NCBI GenBank assembly: GCA_963841815.1
Contig: CAWJEE010000015.1
Coordinates: forward strand, 62,001 to 126,000
From: JAOUJD01 sp963841815
GTDB lineage: Bacteria > Pseudomonadota > Gammaproteobacteria > Burkholderiales > Burkholderiaceae_F
Direction: 5' to 3'
Length of the DNA stretch: 64,000 nt
Both the position numbers and the translations under genes were made by a program. Positions 42,330-51,096 of this stretch are shown piece by piece. How positions within the stretch are numbered: position 1 is the stretch's first letter; every line of letters starts with the position of its first letter. The notes below the pieces were generated by a model. It saw nothing but the letters and a program-made list of their open reading frames with translations. It ran no database searches and had not been told where the DNA came from.

Positions 42330-43247
42330 ATGCGCGCCCGAACGATCCTCGACACCATCGGCAACACGCCGTCGATCCGCGTCAACCGCCTGTTCGGCAG
42401 CGCCGAGGTCTGGATCAAGTCCGAACGCGCGAATCCCGGCGGCTCGATCAAGGACCGCATCGCGCTGGCCATGGTCGAGGCCGCAGAGCGCGACGGCCGG
42501 CTCGCGCCCGGCGGCACGATCGTCGAGCCGACCTCCGGCAACACCGGCATCGGGCTGGCGATGGTGGCGGCCGTCAAGGGCTACAAGCTGATCCTGGTGA
42601 TGCCGGACTCGATGTCGGTCGAGCGGCGCCGGCTGATGCTCGCGTACGGCGCGACGTTCGAGTTGACCCCGCGCGAGAAAGGCATGAAAGGCTCGATCGA
42701 GCGCGCGACGCAGATCGTCGCCGAGACGCCGGGCGCGTGGATGCCGCAGCAGTTCGACAACCCGGCCAACATCGAGGTGCACGCGCGCACGACCGCGCGC
42801 GAGATCCTGGAGGACTTTCCCGAGGGGATCGACGCCATCATCACGGGCGTCGGCACCGGCGGCCACATCAGCGGCGTCGCGCAGGTGCTGAAGCCGCAGT
42901 GGAAAGGCCTGCAGGTGTTCGCGGTCGAGCCGGCCGCGTCACCGGTGATCTCCGGCGGGCAGCCGTCGCCGCATCCGATCCAGGGCATCGGCGCCGGCTT
43001 CATCCCCACCAACCTGAAGACCGAACTGCTCGACGGCGTCATCACCGTCGACGCCGAGGAAGCGCGCGAGATGGCGCGCCGCTCGGCGCGGGAGGAAGGC
43101 GTTCTCGTGGGCATCTCGTCGGGAGCGACGCTCGCCGCGATCGCGAAGAAGCTGCCCGAACTGAAGAAGGGCACGCGCGTGCTCGGTTTCAACTACGACA
43201 CCGGCGAGCGCTACCTGTCGATCGAAGGGTTCCTGCCCACCGAGTAG
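42330..43247 (+). CDS. cysK: Cysteine synthase (O-acetylserine sulfhydrylase)
   Basis: The 305-residue PLP enzyme has the lysine motif 'ERANPGGSIKDRIALAMVE', the substrate loop 'EPTSGNTGIGLAMVA', the phosphate loop 'TGVGTGGHISGVAQ' and 'GISSGATLAAI'. It makes cysteine from O-acetylserine and sulfide. The CysK/CysM choice is tentative: the C-terminal 'TRVLGFNYDTGERYLSIEGF' favours CysK. A good ribosome site ('gaaggagatcccc') precedes ATG 42330. Confidence 0.9.
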   Translation: MRARTILDTIGNTPSIRVNRLFGSAEVWIKSERANPGGSIKDRIALAMVEAAERDGRLAPGGTIVEPTSGNTGIGLAMVAAVKGYKLILVMPDSMSVERRRLMLAYGATFELTPREKGMKGSIERATQIVAETPGAWMPQQFDNPANIEVHARTTAREILEDFPEGIDAIITGVGTGGHISGVAQVLKPQWKGLQVFAVEPAASPVISGGQPSPHPIQGIGAGFIPTNLKTELLDGVITVDAEEAREMARRSAREEGVLVGISSGATLAAIAKKLPELKKGTRVLGFNYDTGERYLSIEGFLPTE

Positions 43248-43362
43248 CGGTTCATGCAAGGCCGCGCGCGCTGAATCGCGCCGGTTACACACCGTTGCAC
43301 GGCCGACATACGGTCGATACGGCGCGGCGCCACCATGGCTCCTCGAATCGAGGAGGGCCGCC

Positions 43363-44175
43363 ATGGACAGCCAAGTCGAACTCCAGCCGCGCGCGAGCGA
43401 ACTCCACACCGTGGCGCCTGCGGCGGCATTGCCCGAGCCGCGGCCCGACCCGCGGGTCGAGGAACTGCGCGGCGCGGCGATGCGCCGCCTGTTTCCGAAG
43501 CGCCAGGCCAGCCGGGCGAGCCGGGCGGTGAGCCGCGTCGCGCTGCAAGTCCACGCGTATCTCGCCGAAGCCACGACGATCAAGGACCTCGAGCGGCGCC
43601 TGCGCTTGTCCCCGCACTACCCGACGGAACTGATCGACGAGGTCCGCTTGCGGGACGGGCGCTCGGTCCTGGTGCGCCCGGTCATTCCGCCGGACGCTTC
43701 GATGCACCGCGCGTTCGTGCAGGCGATGTCGCCGACGACGCGCCGGAACCGGTTCCATGCCGGCGTCGCCGACCTGCCCGACGCCGTGCTGCGCTACCTG
43801 ACCGAAGTCGACTTCGTCGATCACCTTGCGCTCGTGGGCGAGGTCGAAGAGGCGACCGGCGTGCGCCAGGTGGCCGAGGCGCGCTGGGTCCGGCGCGAGG
43901 AAGATCCGGACACCGCCGACTTCGCGATCGCGATCGCCGACGACTGCCAGCACAGCGGCCTCGGCAACACGCTGCTCGACGTGCTTCAGCGCAGCGCCGC
44001 CGCGCGGGGCATCGACCGCCTGTGCGGCTACGTCCTGCGCAACAACGTGCGCATGAGCGGCTGGCTCGAAGCGCGCGGCTGGCGCATGGGTCACGACCTG
44101 GACGATCCCGGCGTCGTCCGCGCGGAATTGCCCCTGGCGACGAGCGCAGCACGCGCCTGGCGCGAAGCGGCGTGA
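43363..44175 (+). CDS. GNAT-family acetyltransferase
   Basis: A 270-residue protein. The first 90 residues are basic and variable. From about residue 93 it is a GNAT domain: 'EVRLRDGRSVLVRPVIPPDA', 'MSPTTRRNRFHAGVADLPDA', 'VAEARWVRREEDPDTADFAI', the acetyl-CoA loop 'DDCQHSGLGNTLLDVLQRSA' (Q/R-x-x-G-x-G-like: Q-H-S-G-L-G-N) and 'RNNVRMSGWLEARGWRM'. It resembles the acetyltransferase halves of acyl-CoA synthetase/Pat-type proteins. Ribosome site 'gaggaggg' precedes the ATG. Substrate unknown. Confidence 0.82.
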   Translation: MDSQVELQPRASELHTVAPAAALPEPRPDPRVEELRGAAMRRLFPKRQASRASRAVSRVALQVHAYLAEATTIKDLERRLRLSPHYPTELIDEVRLRDGRSVLVRPVIPPDASMHRAFVQAMSPTTRRNRFHAGVADLPDAVLRYLTEVDFVDHLALVGEVEEATGVRQVAEARWVRREEDPDTADFAIAIADDCQHSGLGNTLLDVLQRSAAARGIDRLCGYVLRNNVRMSGWLEARGWRMGHDLDDPGVVRAELPLATSAARAWREAA

Positions 44176-44187
44176 GCCGGCGCGCAA

Positions 44188-44264
44188 GAAAAATCGGGGT
44201 CAGACCCCGATTTCTCCCCGACATCTGTCGGGGGCGCCCGAAAAACGGGGTCTGACCCCGATTT
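44188..44264. repeat. Triple-hairpin palindromic element, copy 1
   Basis: Three palindromes in a row: CGGGGTCAGACCCCG flanked by A/T (44191-44213), CCCCGACATCTGTCGGGG (44216-44233) and CGGGGTCTGACCCCG (44246-44260) ending in 'attt'. It lies between two convergent genes and can act as a bidirectional terminator. The reverse complement of an almost identical element occurs at 50349-50423. Architecture resembles REP/BIME or a miniature element moved in trans by a REP-associated transposase. Confidence 0.85.
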
Positions 44265-44277
44265 ATTTCACTTCGAT

Positions 44278-44451
44278 TTACTTCAGCGGCGCGGCGCAGT
44301 GACCGGCGCCTTCCACCTTCTCCTGGCCGAACTGCCAGGGCGGCGGCTCGTCGAAGCGGTTGTGCGGCTGGGCGCGCACCCAGTCGACCGCGATGAAGCC
44401 GACGGCCGCGAGCCAGAACGCGACGGCGAAGGCGAGCGTGCGGCGCTTCAT
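44278..44451 (-). CDS. Small single-span membrane protein next to YeeE
   Basis: A 57-residue protein with one transmembrane helix ('LAFAVAFWLAAVGFIAVDWV') and a C-terminal tail 'NRFDEPPPWQFGQEKVEGAG' with one Cys in 'GHCAAPLK'. Its ATG overlaps the YeeE-like stop by 4 nt (ATGA), so it is translationally coupled. I do not recognise a named family. A small partner or cofactor-binding subunit of the transporter is possible; this is inference. Confidence 0.7.
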   Translation of the reverse strand: MKRRTLAFAVAFWLAAVGFIAVDWVRAQPHNRFDEPPPWQFGQEKVEGAGHCAAPLK

Positions 44452-45614
44452 GCTTTCAACCCCAGTCGCTCGCGCACGCGCACGCCGAGCATCGAGCCCA
44501 GGAACGCCATCGCGAACCACACCCAGCCGTGAACGCTGCCGGTCGAGATGCCCGAGAAGTACGCGCCGACGTTGCAGCCGAACGCGAGCCGCGACGAGTA
44601 GCCGAGCAGCAGGCCGGCGACGACCGCTGCGATCCACTGTTTCGGAGTCGCGCGCGTCTTCGGGCAGGCGGTGCCGCGGACGTTCGCGGCGAGCAGCGCG
44701 CCGACCAGCAGCCCGAGATTGGTGATCGACGTGACGTCGGCCAGCAGCGACGAGTGGATGTGCGCCTGCTGCGCCTCGCGGCCCCAGAACGCATTGGCCG
44801 TCAGGTCGACGCCGAGCCAGGAAACGACCTTGGCGCCCCACAGCCCCAGCCCGTACACAACGCCCCACGGCTGGCCGGCGACGAGCAGGTTCAGCACCGC
44901 GAAGGCCGCCATCACGATCGCGCCGAGGTAGACCGCGCGGCCCTTCCAGCGCGTGTCGATGCGCGGGCCGCGCTTCTTCCAGAAGTAGAGCGCCAGCAGG
45001 CCGAACGCCGCGAGCTGCAGCAGCAGCGCAGGAGCCGCGCCGAGCTTCTCCGGCAGCGACACCGGCGGCAGGCTGCCCAGCGCCAGCCACGCGTCGAGGT
45101 GGGCCGCGCCGAGGAAGCTGCCGAAGACGAAGCCCGGCAGCACGGCGAGCGAAAACCCGTTGCCGAGCCCGGCCTTGTACAGCGTGCCCGAGCCGCAGCC
45201 GTCGGCGACCTGCATCGCCGCGCCGAACACGAAGGCGCCGATCAGCAGGCTCACCGACAGGGGCGCGATCGCGCCGGAGAGTTCCTCGTGCGACGCGATC
45301 AGCGGGATCGACACCGCCATCGCCAGCCCGATCGCCACGAACTGCGCGAAGAAGCCGGTCGGGTCGCGGTCGCGGATCCACGCGCGCCAGCCGGTGGTGA
45401 ATCCGAACGAGACGCCGGCCAGCACCGCGCCGAGGCCGATCCCGATCACGAACAGGAAGCCCTGCCGCAGCCCGACGAGCCACGTGATGGCGGCCCAGGC
45501 CGCGACCGCGCCCGCCACCAGCGGCCAGTTCGCCAGGCGCGCGCCGTGCGCTGCCCGCGCGCCACCAACCGACGACGTGCCGTCGCCCGGAACCGAAGTC
45601 ATCACCCCTGCCAT
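44448..45614 (-). CDS. YeeE/YedE family transporter (thiosulfate uptake, TsuA-like)
   Basis: The 388-residue membrane protein has two sulfur-transport repeats, each with the diagnostic Cys: 'VADGCGSGTLYKAGLG' in the first half and 'AFGCNVGAYFSGISTGS' in the second, plus about nine hydrophobic spans. In TsuA these cysteines relay thiosulfate by hydrogen bonds. The gene is followed by a coupled 57-residue protein and preceded by an exported rhodanese 18 nt upstream, consistent with sulfur import. Start at 45614; an internal ATG 12 nt later is equally possible. Confidence 0.88.
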   Translation of the reverse strand: MAGVMTSVPGDGTSSVGGARAAHGARLANWPLVAGAVAAWAAITWLVGLRQGFLFVIGIGLGAVLAGVSFGFTTGWRAWIRDRDPTGFFAQFVAIGLAMAVSIPLIASHEELSGAIAPLSVSLLIGAFVFGAAMQVADGCGSGTLYKAGLGNGFSLAVLPGFVFGSFLGAAHLDAWLALGSLPPVSLPEKLGAAPALLLQLAAFGLLALYFWKKRGPRIDTRWKGRAVYLGAIVMAAFAVLNLLVAGQPWGVVYGLGLWGAKVVSWLGVDLTANAFWGREAQQAHIHSSLLADVTSITNLGLLVGALLAANVRGTACPKTRATPKQWIAAVVAGLLLGYSSRLAFGCNVGAYFSGISTGSVHGWVWFAMAFLGSMLGVRVRERLGLKA

Positions 45615-45631
45615 GCCGCCTACGAAACGGG

Positions 45632-46579
45632 TCAGAGGTTACCCGTTGCCTCTCTCAGCTGCAGCCAGAACTGGGCGAGGCGGGTCGGCACGTTCGTCAT
45701 CGGCAGCCCTGCCTGCGACCAGCCGACGGTCGATTCCGGATAGAGCTTCACGTCCTTCTGCCCCAGCACTTCGGACAGCACGAACCAGTTGGTCGCGGCC
45801 CAATGGCCGGTGTTGCAGAACGACACCGTCGGCTGGTCGGTCTGCACGCCGGATTCCTGCGCGATGCGCTTCACGTCGGTCGCCGGCAGCAGCGCGCCGC
45901 TGCCATTCGCGAACCACACCGCCTGGTCGACGTTCTTCGCGCCGACGAGCGTGCCGGGCGTTTTCGCCGCGGCGTGGCGCGTCTCGCCGAGAAAGTAGCT
46001 GGCGGGGCGCGCATCGAGCAGCCGCACGCTGTCCTTGCCGATCACGCCCGCGACTTCGTCCTGCGTGGCGACCAGCTTCGGGTCGATCTTCACGGTGAAG
46101 GTCGACGGTGCGATCGTGGGCACCTCGGTGACCAGCGGCAGGTTCGCCGCACGCCACGCCTTCACGCCGCCGTTCAGGATCGACAGGTTCTTCACACCGG
46201 CCGCCTTCAGCGTCCAGTACACGCGTGCCGCGGCGCCGAAGTCGGTCGAGTTGCTGCCTTCGTAGACCACCACCACCGGCGTGGCCGCATCGATGCCCAG
46301 CGATCGCACGAGGGAGGTCAGCGCCTCCTCGCTCGGCAGCTTGCCCGGGTTGTCCTTCGGTCCGCGCCACTTCGCGTACGGCGCGGCCAGCGAATTGGCG
46401 ATGTGGGCGACTTCGTACGGCGTCTTGCCCGCGTCGTTCCTGCCGTCGCGGATGTCGACGACGCGCAGTTGCGGCTCGGCGAGCCGCGCCGACAGTTCGG
46501 CCGGCGTGACCAGCGGCTGCGCGGCCGCGAGCAAGGGAGCGCCGAGCAGCAGCGCAAACAAGGCGAACAGGCGTGACAT
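45632..46579 (-). CDS. Exported two-domain rhodanese (sulfurtransferase)
   Basis: The 315-residue protein has a signal peptide (1-20, 'LLLGAPLLAAAQP') and tandem rhodanese domains. The C-terminal domain is active: 'VSFCNTGHWAATNWFV' carries the persulfide Cys. The N-terminal domain has 'VVVVYEGSNSTDFGAA' where the Cys would be, so it is inactive, as in SseA/TST-type enzymes. 'VYWTLKAAGVKNLSILNGGV' is conserved. It likely moves sulfane sulfur in the periplasm. Same operon as the YeeE-like transporter. Confidence 0.9.
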   Translation of the reverse strand: MSRLFALFALLLGAPLLAAAQPLVTPAELSARLAEPQLRVVDIRDGRNDAGKTPYEVAHIANSLAAPYAKWRGPKDNPGKLPSEEALTSLVRSLGIDAATPVVVVYEGSNSTDFGAAARVYWTLKAAGVKNLSILNGGVKAWRAANLPLVTEVPTIAPSTFTVKIDPKLVATQDEVAGVIGKDSVRLLDARPASYFLGETRHAAAKTPGTLVGAKNVDQAVWFANGSGALLPATDVKRIAQESGVQTDQPTVSFCNTGHWAATNWFVLSEVLGQKDVKLYPESTVGWSQAGLPMTNVPTRLAQFWLQLREATGNL

Positions 46580-46859
46580 GGCGGACTCAGGGGAAATCGA
46601 GAGCGCATCTTGCCGAAGTCTCGAGGCGACCCTCGGACCGATCCGGCATATCCGTATGCGCCTGCGGCCGGCAGGGGAATCGTCCTGCGAGAGGCTGCAG
46701 CGGTCGATGCCGGCCGCGCCGAGCAGCGATGGCTTGCGGTCGCGCCGTCATGTGTCCGCGTTCGGATGAATGGCCGGAGCGGCACGCGAGCTGCAATCGG
46801 CGGGATGCGACGTCGCGTGCCGGCTTCTAGACTGCAAAGAAAGGGTCTTCACTGTGGCG

Positions 46860-47627
46860 ATGCTTTCCCGTTCTCTCGTCCCCATGCCAATGCGTCGCGC
46901 GTTGCTTCGACTCCTGGCCTTCAGTGGCCTGGCGACGCTCGTCGATCGCGCGCGCGCGCGTGGGTCGGACTATGCAGCGGCGCGCGAGCGCATGCTGCGC
47001 GAGATCGAGTCGGACTTCCGCGCGACCGCGTCCGACACCGGCGTGTCCGCGCCGAGCCCCGCGCTGCGGCGCGCGCTGGCCGCGGTTCCGCGCGAGCGCT
47101 TCGTGCCGCCCGCCCTCGCCGCAGACGCCTACGAGAACCACCCGCTGCCGATCGGCGACGGGCAGACGATCTCGCAGCCGTTCATCGTCGCGCTGATGAC
47201 AGAGTTGCTGCAGTTGCCTGCGGGCGCGCGCGTGCTCGAGGTCGGCACCGGGTCGGGCTACCAGGCCGCCGTCCTCGCCGAGCTCGGCGCGCGCGTGTAC
47301 TCGATCGAGATCGTCGCGCCGCTGGCCGAGCGCGCGCGCGTGGCGCTCGACGCCGCCGGCTACGCGTCGGTCGTCACGCGCATCGGCGACGGCTACCAGG
47401 GCTGGCCGGACGCCGCGCCGTTCGACGGCATCATCGTGACCGCTGCGCCCGACCACGTGCCGCCCGCGCTGGTGGAGCAGCTGAAGCCAGGCGGCCGCCT
47501 GGTGATTCCGGTCGGTCCGAACTGGCTTTCGCAGGAGTTGCGCGTGATCCGCAAGGAGCCCGACGGGCGCACGGTCACGCAGCGGAGTCTGCCGGTGCGG
47601 TTCGTGCCGCTGACGCGTGCGCGCTGA
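46860..47627 (+). CDS. pcm: Protein-L-isoaspartate O-methyltransferase family protein
   Basis: A 255-residue PCMT: 'VPRERFVPPALAADAYENHP', 'LPIGDGQTISQPFIVALMTE' and SAM motif I 'VLEVGTGSGYQAAVLAELGA', then 'GDGYQGWPDAAPFDGIIVTA'. The N-terminal segment 'MPMRRALLRLLAFSGLATLV' is hydrophobic, so some homologues are membrane-anchored or exported; cytoplasmic repair of isoaspartyl residues is the family role. Start chosen at ATG 46860; ATGs at 46884 and 46890 are alternatives. Confidence 0.85.
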   Translation: MLSRSLVPMPMRRALLRLLAFSGLATLVDRARARGSDYAAARERMLREIESDFRATASDTGVSAPSPALRRALAAVPRERFVPPALAADAYENHPLPIGDGQTISQPFIVALMTELLQLPAGARVLEVGTGSGYQAAVLAELGARVYSIEIVAPLAERARVALDAAGYASVVTRIGDGYQGWPDAAPFDGIIVTAAPDHVPPALVEQLKPGGRLVIPVGPNWLSQELRVIRKEPDGRTVTQRSLPVRFVPLTRAR

Positions 47628-47953
47628 AGTCGCCGGTTGCCTGAGCGACGTTCGCGGCGTCGCGAACGTCTACGCGTTTGGTGTGTTTGGTCTCTCGTGT
47701 TCCAGGGGGACGCCACTCGGCTGGCGGCGCGCGGCACAGGCACCGTAGTGGGGTGGCGAGCAGCGGAGCGAAGTCGGCGCAGAGCGCCGACCACCCTGCC
47801 CGGTGCCTGCGCTGCGCGCCGCCAGCTGAGTGGCTGGAGCTGGCTCGGACAGGGCGAGCGAGTGATCCAGACCGTTCGGGCGACTCGCACTGACGCGACG
47901 GTCTAGACTTCGCCCCCTCGTCCCGCCTCTCGCATCATTCCCCTGGAAAGCAC
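47628..47953. other. Intergenic stretch, nothing recognised
   Basis: This 326-nt gap between the isoaspartyl methyltransferase and the aldo/keto reductase has short overlapping frames on both strands, none with a ribosome site plus coherent protein. I see no RNA gene or strong hairpin. It probably holds the reductase promoter; the sequence 'attcccctggaaagcac' precedes the start. Confidence 0.5.
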
Positions 47954-48937
47954 ATGAACTACCGCCGCCTCGGCCGCTCCGGCCTCAAGGTTTCCGAACT
48001 GTCCTTTGGCTCCTGGGTCACCTACGGCAACCAGGTCGACACGCGCGCCGCGCGGGAACTGATGGCCGCGGCGTTCGACGCCGGGGTGAACTTCTTCGAC
48101 AACGCCGAGATCTACGCGCGCGGCCAGAGCGAGGAGATCATGGGCGCGGTGCTGAAGGAACTCGGCTGGCCGCGCATCAAGTACGTCGTTTCGACCAAGT
48201 TCTACTGGGGCCTCGCGCAGGGCAAGGGCGCGTTCCCCAACGAGCGCAACACGCTGAACCGCAAGTACCTGCAGCAGGCGATCGACGGTTCGCTCAAGCG
48301 CCTGCAGCTCGACTACGTGGACCTCGTGTTCTGCCACCGGCCCGACCCCGAGACGCCGATCGAGGAAACCGTGTGGGCGATGCACGACATGATCGAGCGC
48401 GGCCGCGCGCTCTACTGGGGCACGAGCGAGTGGAGCGCCGACGAGATCCGCGCCGCGTGGGACATTGCCGACCGGCGCAACCTGCACAAGCCGGTGATGG
48501 AGCAGCCGCAGTACAACCTGCTGCATCGCAAGCGCGTCGAGAAGGAGTACGCGCGGCTGGTCGAGGACATCGGGCTCGGGCTGACGACGTGGAGCCCGCT
48601 CGCTTCGGGCCTGCTGTCCGGCAAGTACCGCAACGGGGTGCCGGCCGGCTCGCGCGGCGCGCTCGAGACGTATGCGTTCCTGCGCGACAGCCTGACCGAC
48701 CCGGACAAGAATCGCCTCGTCGGCCAGCTCGACGGCGTGGCGAAGGACGTCGGCTGCACGCTCGCGCAACTCGCGCTCGCGTGGTGCCTGCTGAACCGCA
48801 ACGTGAGCACCGTGATCACCGGCGCGACGCGCGTCGAGCAGATCGCCGAGAACATGAAGGCGCTCGACGTCGCGGCGAAGCTGACGCCCGAGGTGGTGGC
48901 CGCGATCGACGCCATCGTCGGGCCGCACGCGGCCTGA
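47954..48937 (+). CDS. Aldo/keto reductase, potassium-channel beta-subunit type
   Basis: The 327-residue TIM-barrel oxidoreductase has 'RRLGRSGLKVSELSFGSWVT', the catalytic Asp/Tyr in 'FFDNAEIYARGQSEEIMG', Lys in 'VVSTKFYWGLAQGKG', His in 'DLVFCHRPDPETPIEE', and the NADPH-binding 'WSPLASGLLSGKYRN' and 'TVITGATRVEQIAENM'. Beta-subunit-like reductases accept aldehydes, methylglyoxal or oxidised lipids; the substrate is not known here. Convergent with the MFS gene. Confidence 0.92.
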   Translation: MNYRRLGRSGLKVSELSFGSWVTYGNQVDTRAARELMAAAFDAGVNFFDNAEIYARGQSEEIMGAVLKELGWPRIKYVVSTKFYWGLAQGKGAFPNERNTLNRKYLQQAIDGSLKRLQLDYVDLVFCHRPDPETPIEETVWAMHDMIERGRALYWGTSEWSADEIRAAWDIADRRNLHKPVMEQPQYNLLHRKRVEKEYARLVEDIGLGLTTWSPLASGLLSGKYRNGVPAGSRGALETYAFLRDSLTDPDKNRLVGQLDGVAKDVGCTLAQLALAWCLLNRNVSTVITGATRVEQIAENMKALDVAAKLTPEVVAAIDAIVGPHAA

Positions 48938-48960
48938 CGAGGCCGGCGGCGTCGCCTCGC

Positions 48961-50216
48961 CTAGCGCGATGCCGCCGGCGCGAGCGCTCCGGGCGCGGGC
49001 ACCTGCGCGCGTCCGGTCGCGCGGATCGGCAGGTGCGCCGCTGCTGCGGCGAACGCGAGCGCGGCGTCGATCCACCACACGATTGCGTATCCGCCCGTCA
49101 GTTCGACCTCGACCCCACCCAGCCACGCGCCGAGGAAGCTGCCGACCTGGTGCACCAGCGTCGTGACGCCGAACAGCGTTGCCACGTTGCGCGCGCCGAA
49201 CAGCTGCGCGATCAGGCCGGTCGTCGGCGGCAGCGTGGCCATGTAGGTGAGTCCCATCCACAGGGCGAAGCCGAACAGCACGAGTTCGCTCTTCGGCAAC
49301 ACGATGAAGGCGACCACGCCGAGCGCGCGCAGCGCGTACACCGTCGCGAGCAGCGACTTCATCGGCATGCGCTGCATCAGGTACCCGGCGCCGAGGCTGC
49401 TGACGATGTTGCAGCCGCCGACGACCGCAAGCCACGCGCCCGACAGGCCGGCGGGCAGCCCGCACAGGTCGATCACGCCCGGCATGTGCGTCGTCAGGAA
49501 GGAGACGTGGAAGCCGCACACGAAGAAGCCTGCGGTGACGAGCCAGTAGTTGCGGCTCGCCAGGGCCGACCGCAGCGTGACCACGGGGCCGACGTCTGTG
49601 TGCGCGCATCGCCGACGCTGCCCGGGCTCGCGCGGAACGTGCGCGCGAGCGGCACGACGAGCAGCGCGCTCGCGGCGAGGCCGAACACCGCGGCCTGCCA
49701 CCCGACGGCGGCGATCGCCGCCGCGAGCAGCGGGGCGGTGGCCAGCTGCCCGACCGAGCCGCCGGCGCTGACGGCGCCCAGCGCGAAGCCGCGGCCCTCC
49801 GGCGGCACGCGCTGCGCGACGATCCCCAGCAGCAACGGCGCGCTGCCCGCGGCGGCGCCCGCGGCACCGGCGGCGGCCATCAGGACGACGAGTTCGGCGC
49901 CGCTTCCCGCGAGGGGAACCAGCGCGGTCAGGGCGGCGACGAGGAGGCCGCCGGCCACCAGCAGCCGCGGCGCGCCGAGGTGTCGCACCAGCGCCCCGCA
50001 CACGGGCTGCGCGAAGCCCCACGTAAGCGCGCTCGTCGCGACGGCCAGGCTGACGGCCGCCGGGCCGAAGCCGCTGGCGCTGTTGATCGGGCCGATGAAC
50101 AGGCCCCACGACGAGCGCGATCCCGCGGCAACGGCGAGCACGAGCGAAGCGGCCAGGATGACCGCGGCCGGCGAGGCCGGCGGCGCGCTGCGATCGAACA
50201 ACACGGCAACCTCCAC
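48961..50216 (-). CDS. MFS transporter (one frameshift)
   Basis: The N-terminal half is open from 50216: 'AVILAASLVLAVAAGSRSSW', 'GPAAVSLAVATSALTWGFAQ', 'GLLVAALTALVPLAGSGAEL'. Near 49605 the frame shifts; the second half reads 'RNYWLVTAGFFVCGFHVSFL', 'THMPGVIDLCGLPAGLSGAW', 'GLTYMATLPPTTGLIAQLFG' and 'VHQVGSFLGAWLGG', matching the monocarboxylate/oxalate-formate-type MFS branch with 12 spans over about 417 residues. The shift needs +2 or -1, unlike most others here. Substrate unknown; a small organic acid is plausible by subfamily. Confidence 0.82.
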
Positions 50217-50348
50217 ATCCAGTCCTGGTGTCGCGCGAGGCGACGGATGAGAGGGATGCTAGGAAGCGGAGGTATCGGCGCCGTGTCGCACCGTCGCAGC
50301 TTTGTTGTGTGTTTGTATCCGCGCCGCGGCGCGGCTTGGCCGCCGTCC

Positions 50349-50423
50349 GGAAAATCGGGGTCAGACCCCGTTTTTCGCGCACCCCCGACAGATGTCGGGG
50401 AGCAATCGGGGTCAGACCCCGAT
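50349..50423. repeat. Triple-hairpin palindromic element, copy 2 (inverted)
   Basis: Palindromes CGGGGTCAGACCCCG (50354-50368), CCCCGACAGATGTCGGGG (50381-50398) and CGGGGTCAGACCCCG within 50401-50423. Read on the other strand it matches the element at 44188-44264 in order, spacing and most bases. It separates the O-methyltransferase stop from the MFS start on the same strand and may terminate transcription between them. Confidence 0.85.
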
Positions 50424-50427
50424 TTGG

Positions 50428-51093
50428 TCAGCGCTTGCGCGCGAGCGTGAGGCCGTCGCCGATCGGCAGCAGCGCGAGGTCGATGCGGGCGTCGTCGTGC
50501 AGCGCGCGGTTGAGTGCCTGCAGCGCCAGCGTGTCGGCGTCGCCGGGCTCGGCCGGCTTCGCCACGCGCCCGCTCCACAGCACGTTGTCGATCGCGATCA
50601 GCCCGCCGGGGCGCAGCAGTTGGAGGCAGCGCTCGTAGTAGTGCGCGTAGTTCGACTTGTCGGCGTCGATGAACGCGAAGTCGTAGCGCCCGGCCTCGCC
50701 GGCGGCGAGCCGCGCGTCGAGCGTGGCCAGCGCAGGCCCGAGCACCAGTTCGATCTTGTGGGCGACGTTCGCGCGCTCCCAGTACGGCCGGCCGACGCGC
50801 GTGTACTCGTCGCTGATGTCGCACGCCAGGATGCGGCCGTCGTCGGGCAGCGCGAGCGCCACGGCCAGCGCGCTGTAGCCCGTGAACACGCCGATCTCGA
50901 TCGTGCGGCGCGCCGCGATCGTCTGCACCAGCAGTCGCATCAGTTGCCCCTGCTCGGGGCTGATCTGCATGCCGGCGCGCGGATGCGTTCGCGTCGCCTC
51001 GCGCAGCGCAGTGAGTTCGGGGTGCTCGCGCACTCCGTGCTCGATCACGTAGTCGTGCAGCGCCTCGTCGACCGTCAACGTGCGCCGCGACAC
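50428..51093 (-). CDS. SAM-dependent O-methyltransferase (caffeoyl-CoA/catechol OMT type)
   Basis: A 221-residue methyltransferase: 'AGMQISPEQGQLMRLLVQTI', SAM motif I 'TIEIGVFTGYSALAVALALP', 'RYDFAFIDADKSNYAHYYER' with the metal-binding Asp pair, and 'LRPGGLIAIDNVLWSGRVAK' (Asp-Asn). These use a divalent metal to methylate vicinal hydroxyls. Start is a GTG at 51093, 3 nt after the HicA-like stop, so the two are coupled. Confidence 0.88.
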   Translation of the reverse strand: MSRRTLTVDEALHDYVIEHGVREHPELTALREATRTHPRAGMQISPEQGQLMRLLVQTIAARRTIEIGVFTGYSALAVALALPDDGRILACDISDEYTRVGRPYWERANVAHKIELVLGPALATLDARLAAGEAGRYDFAFIDADKSNYAHYYERCLQLLRPGGLIAIDNVLWSGRVAKPAEPGDADTLALQALNRALHDDARIDLALLPIGDGLTLARKR

Positions 51094-51096
51094 CGG

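Noticed and set aside
48373..50250. A 625-residue plus-strand open frame, and a 654-residue minus-strand frame at 47903-49867
   Set aside because: They overlap the aldo/keto reductase and MFS genes in other frames. They are rich in Arg/Ala/Pro, show no domain, and arise from the high GC content.
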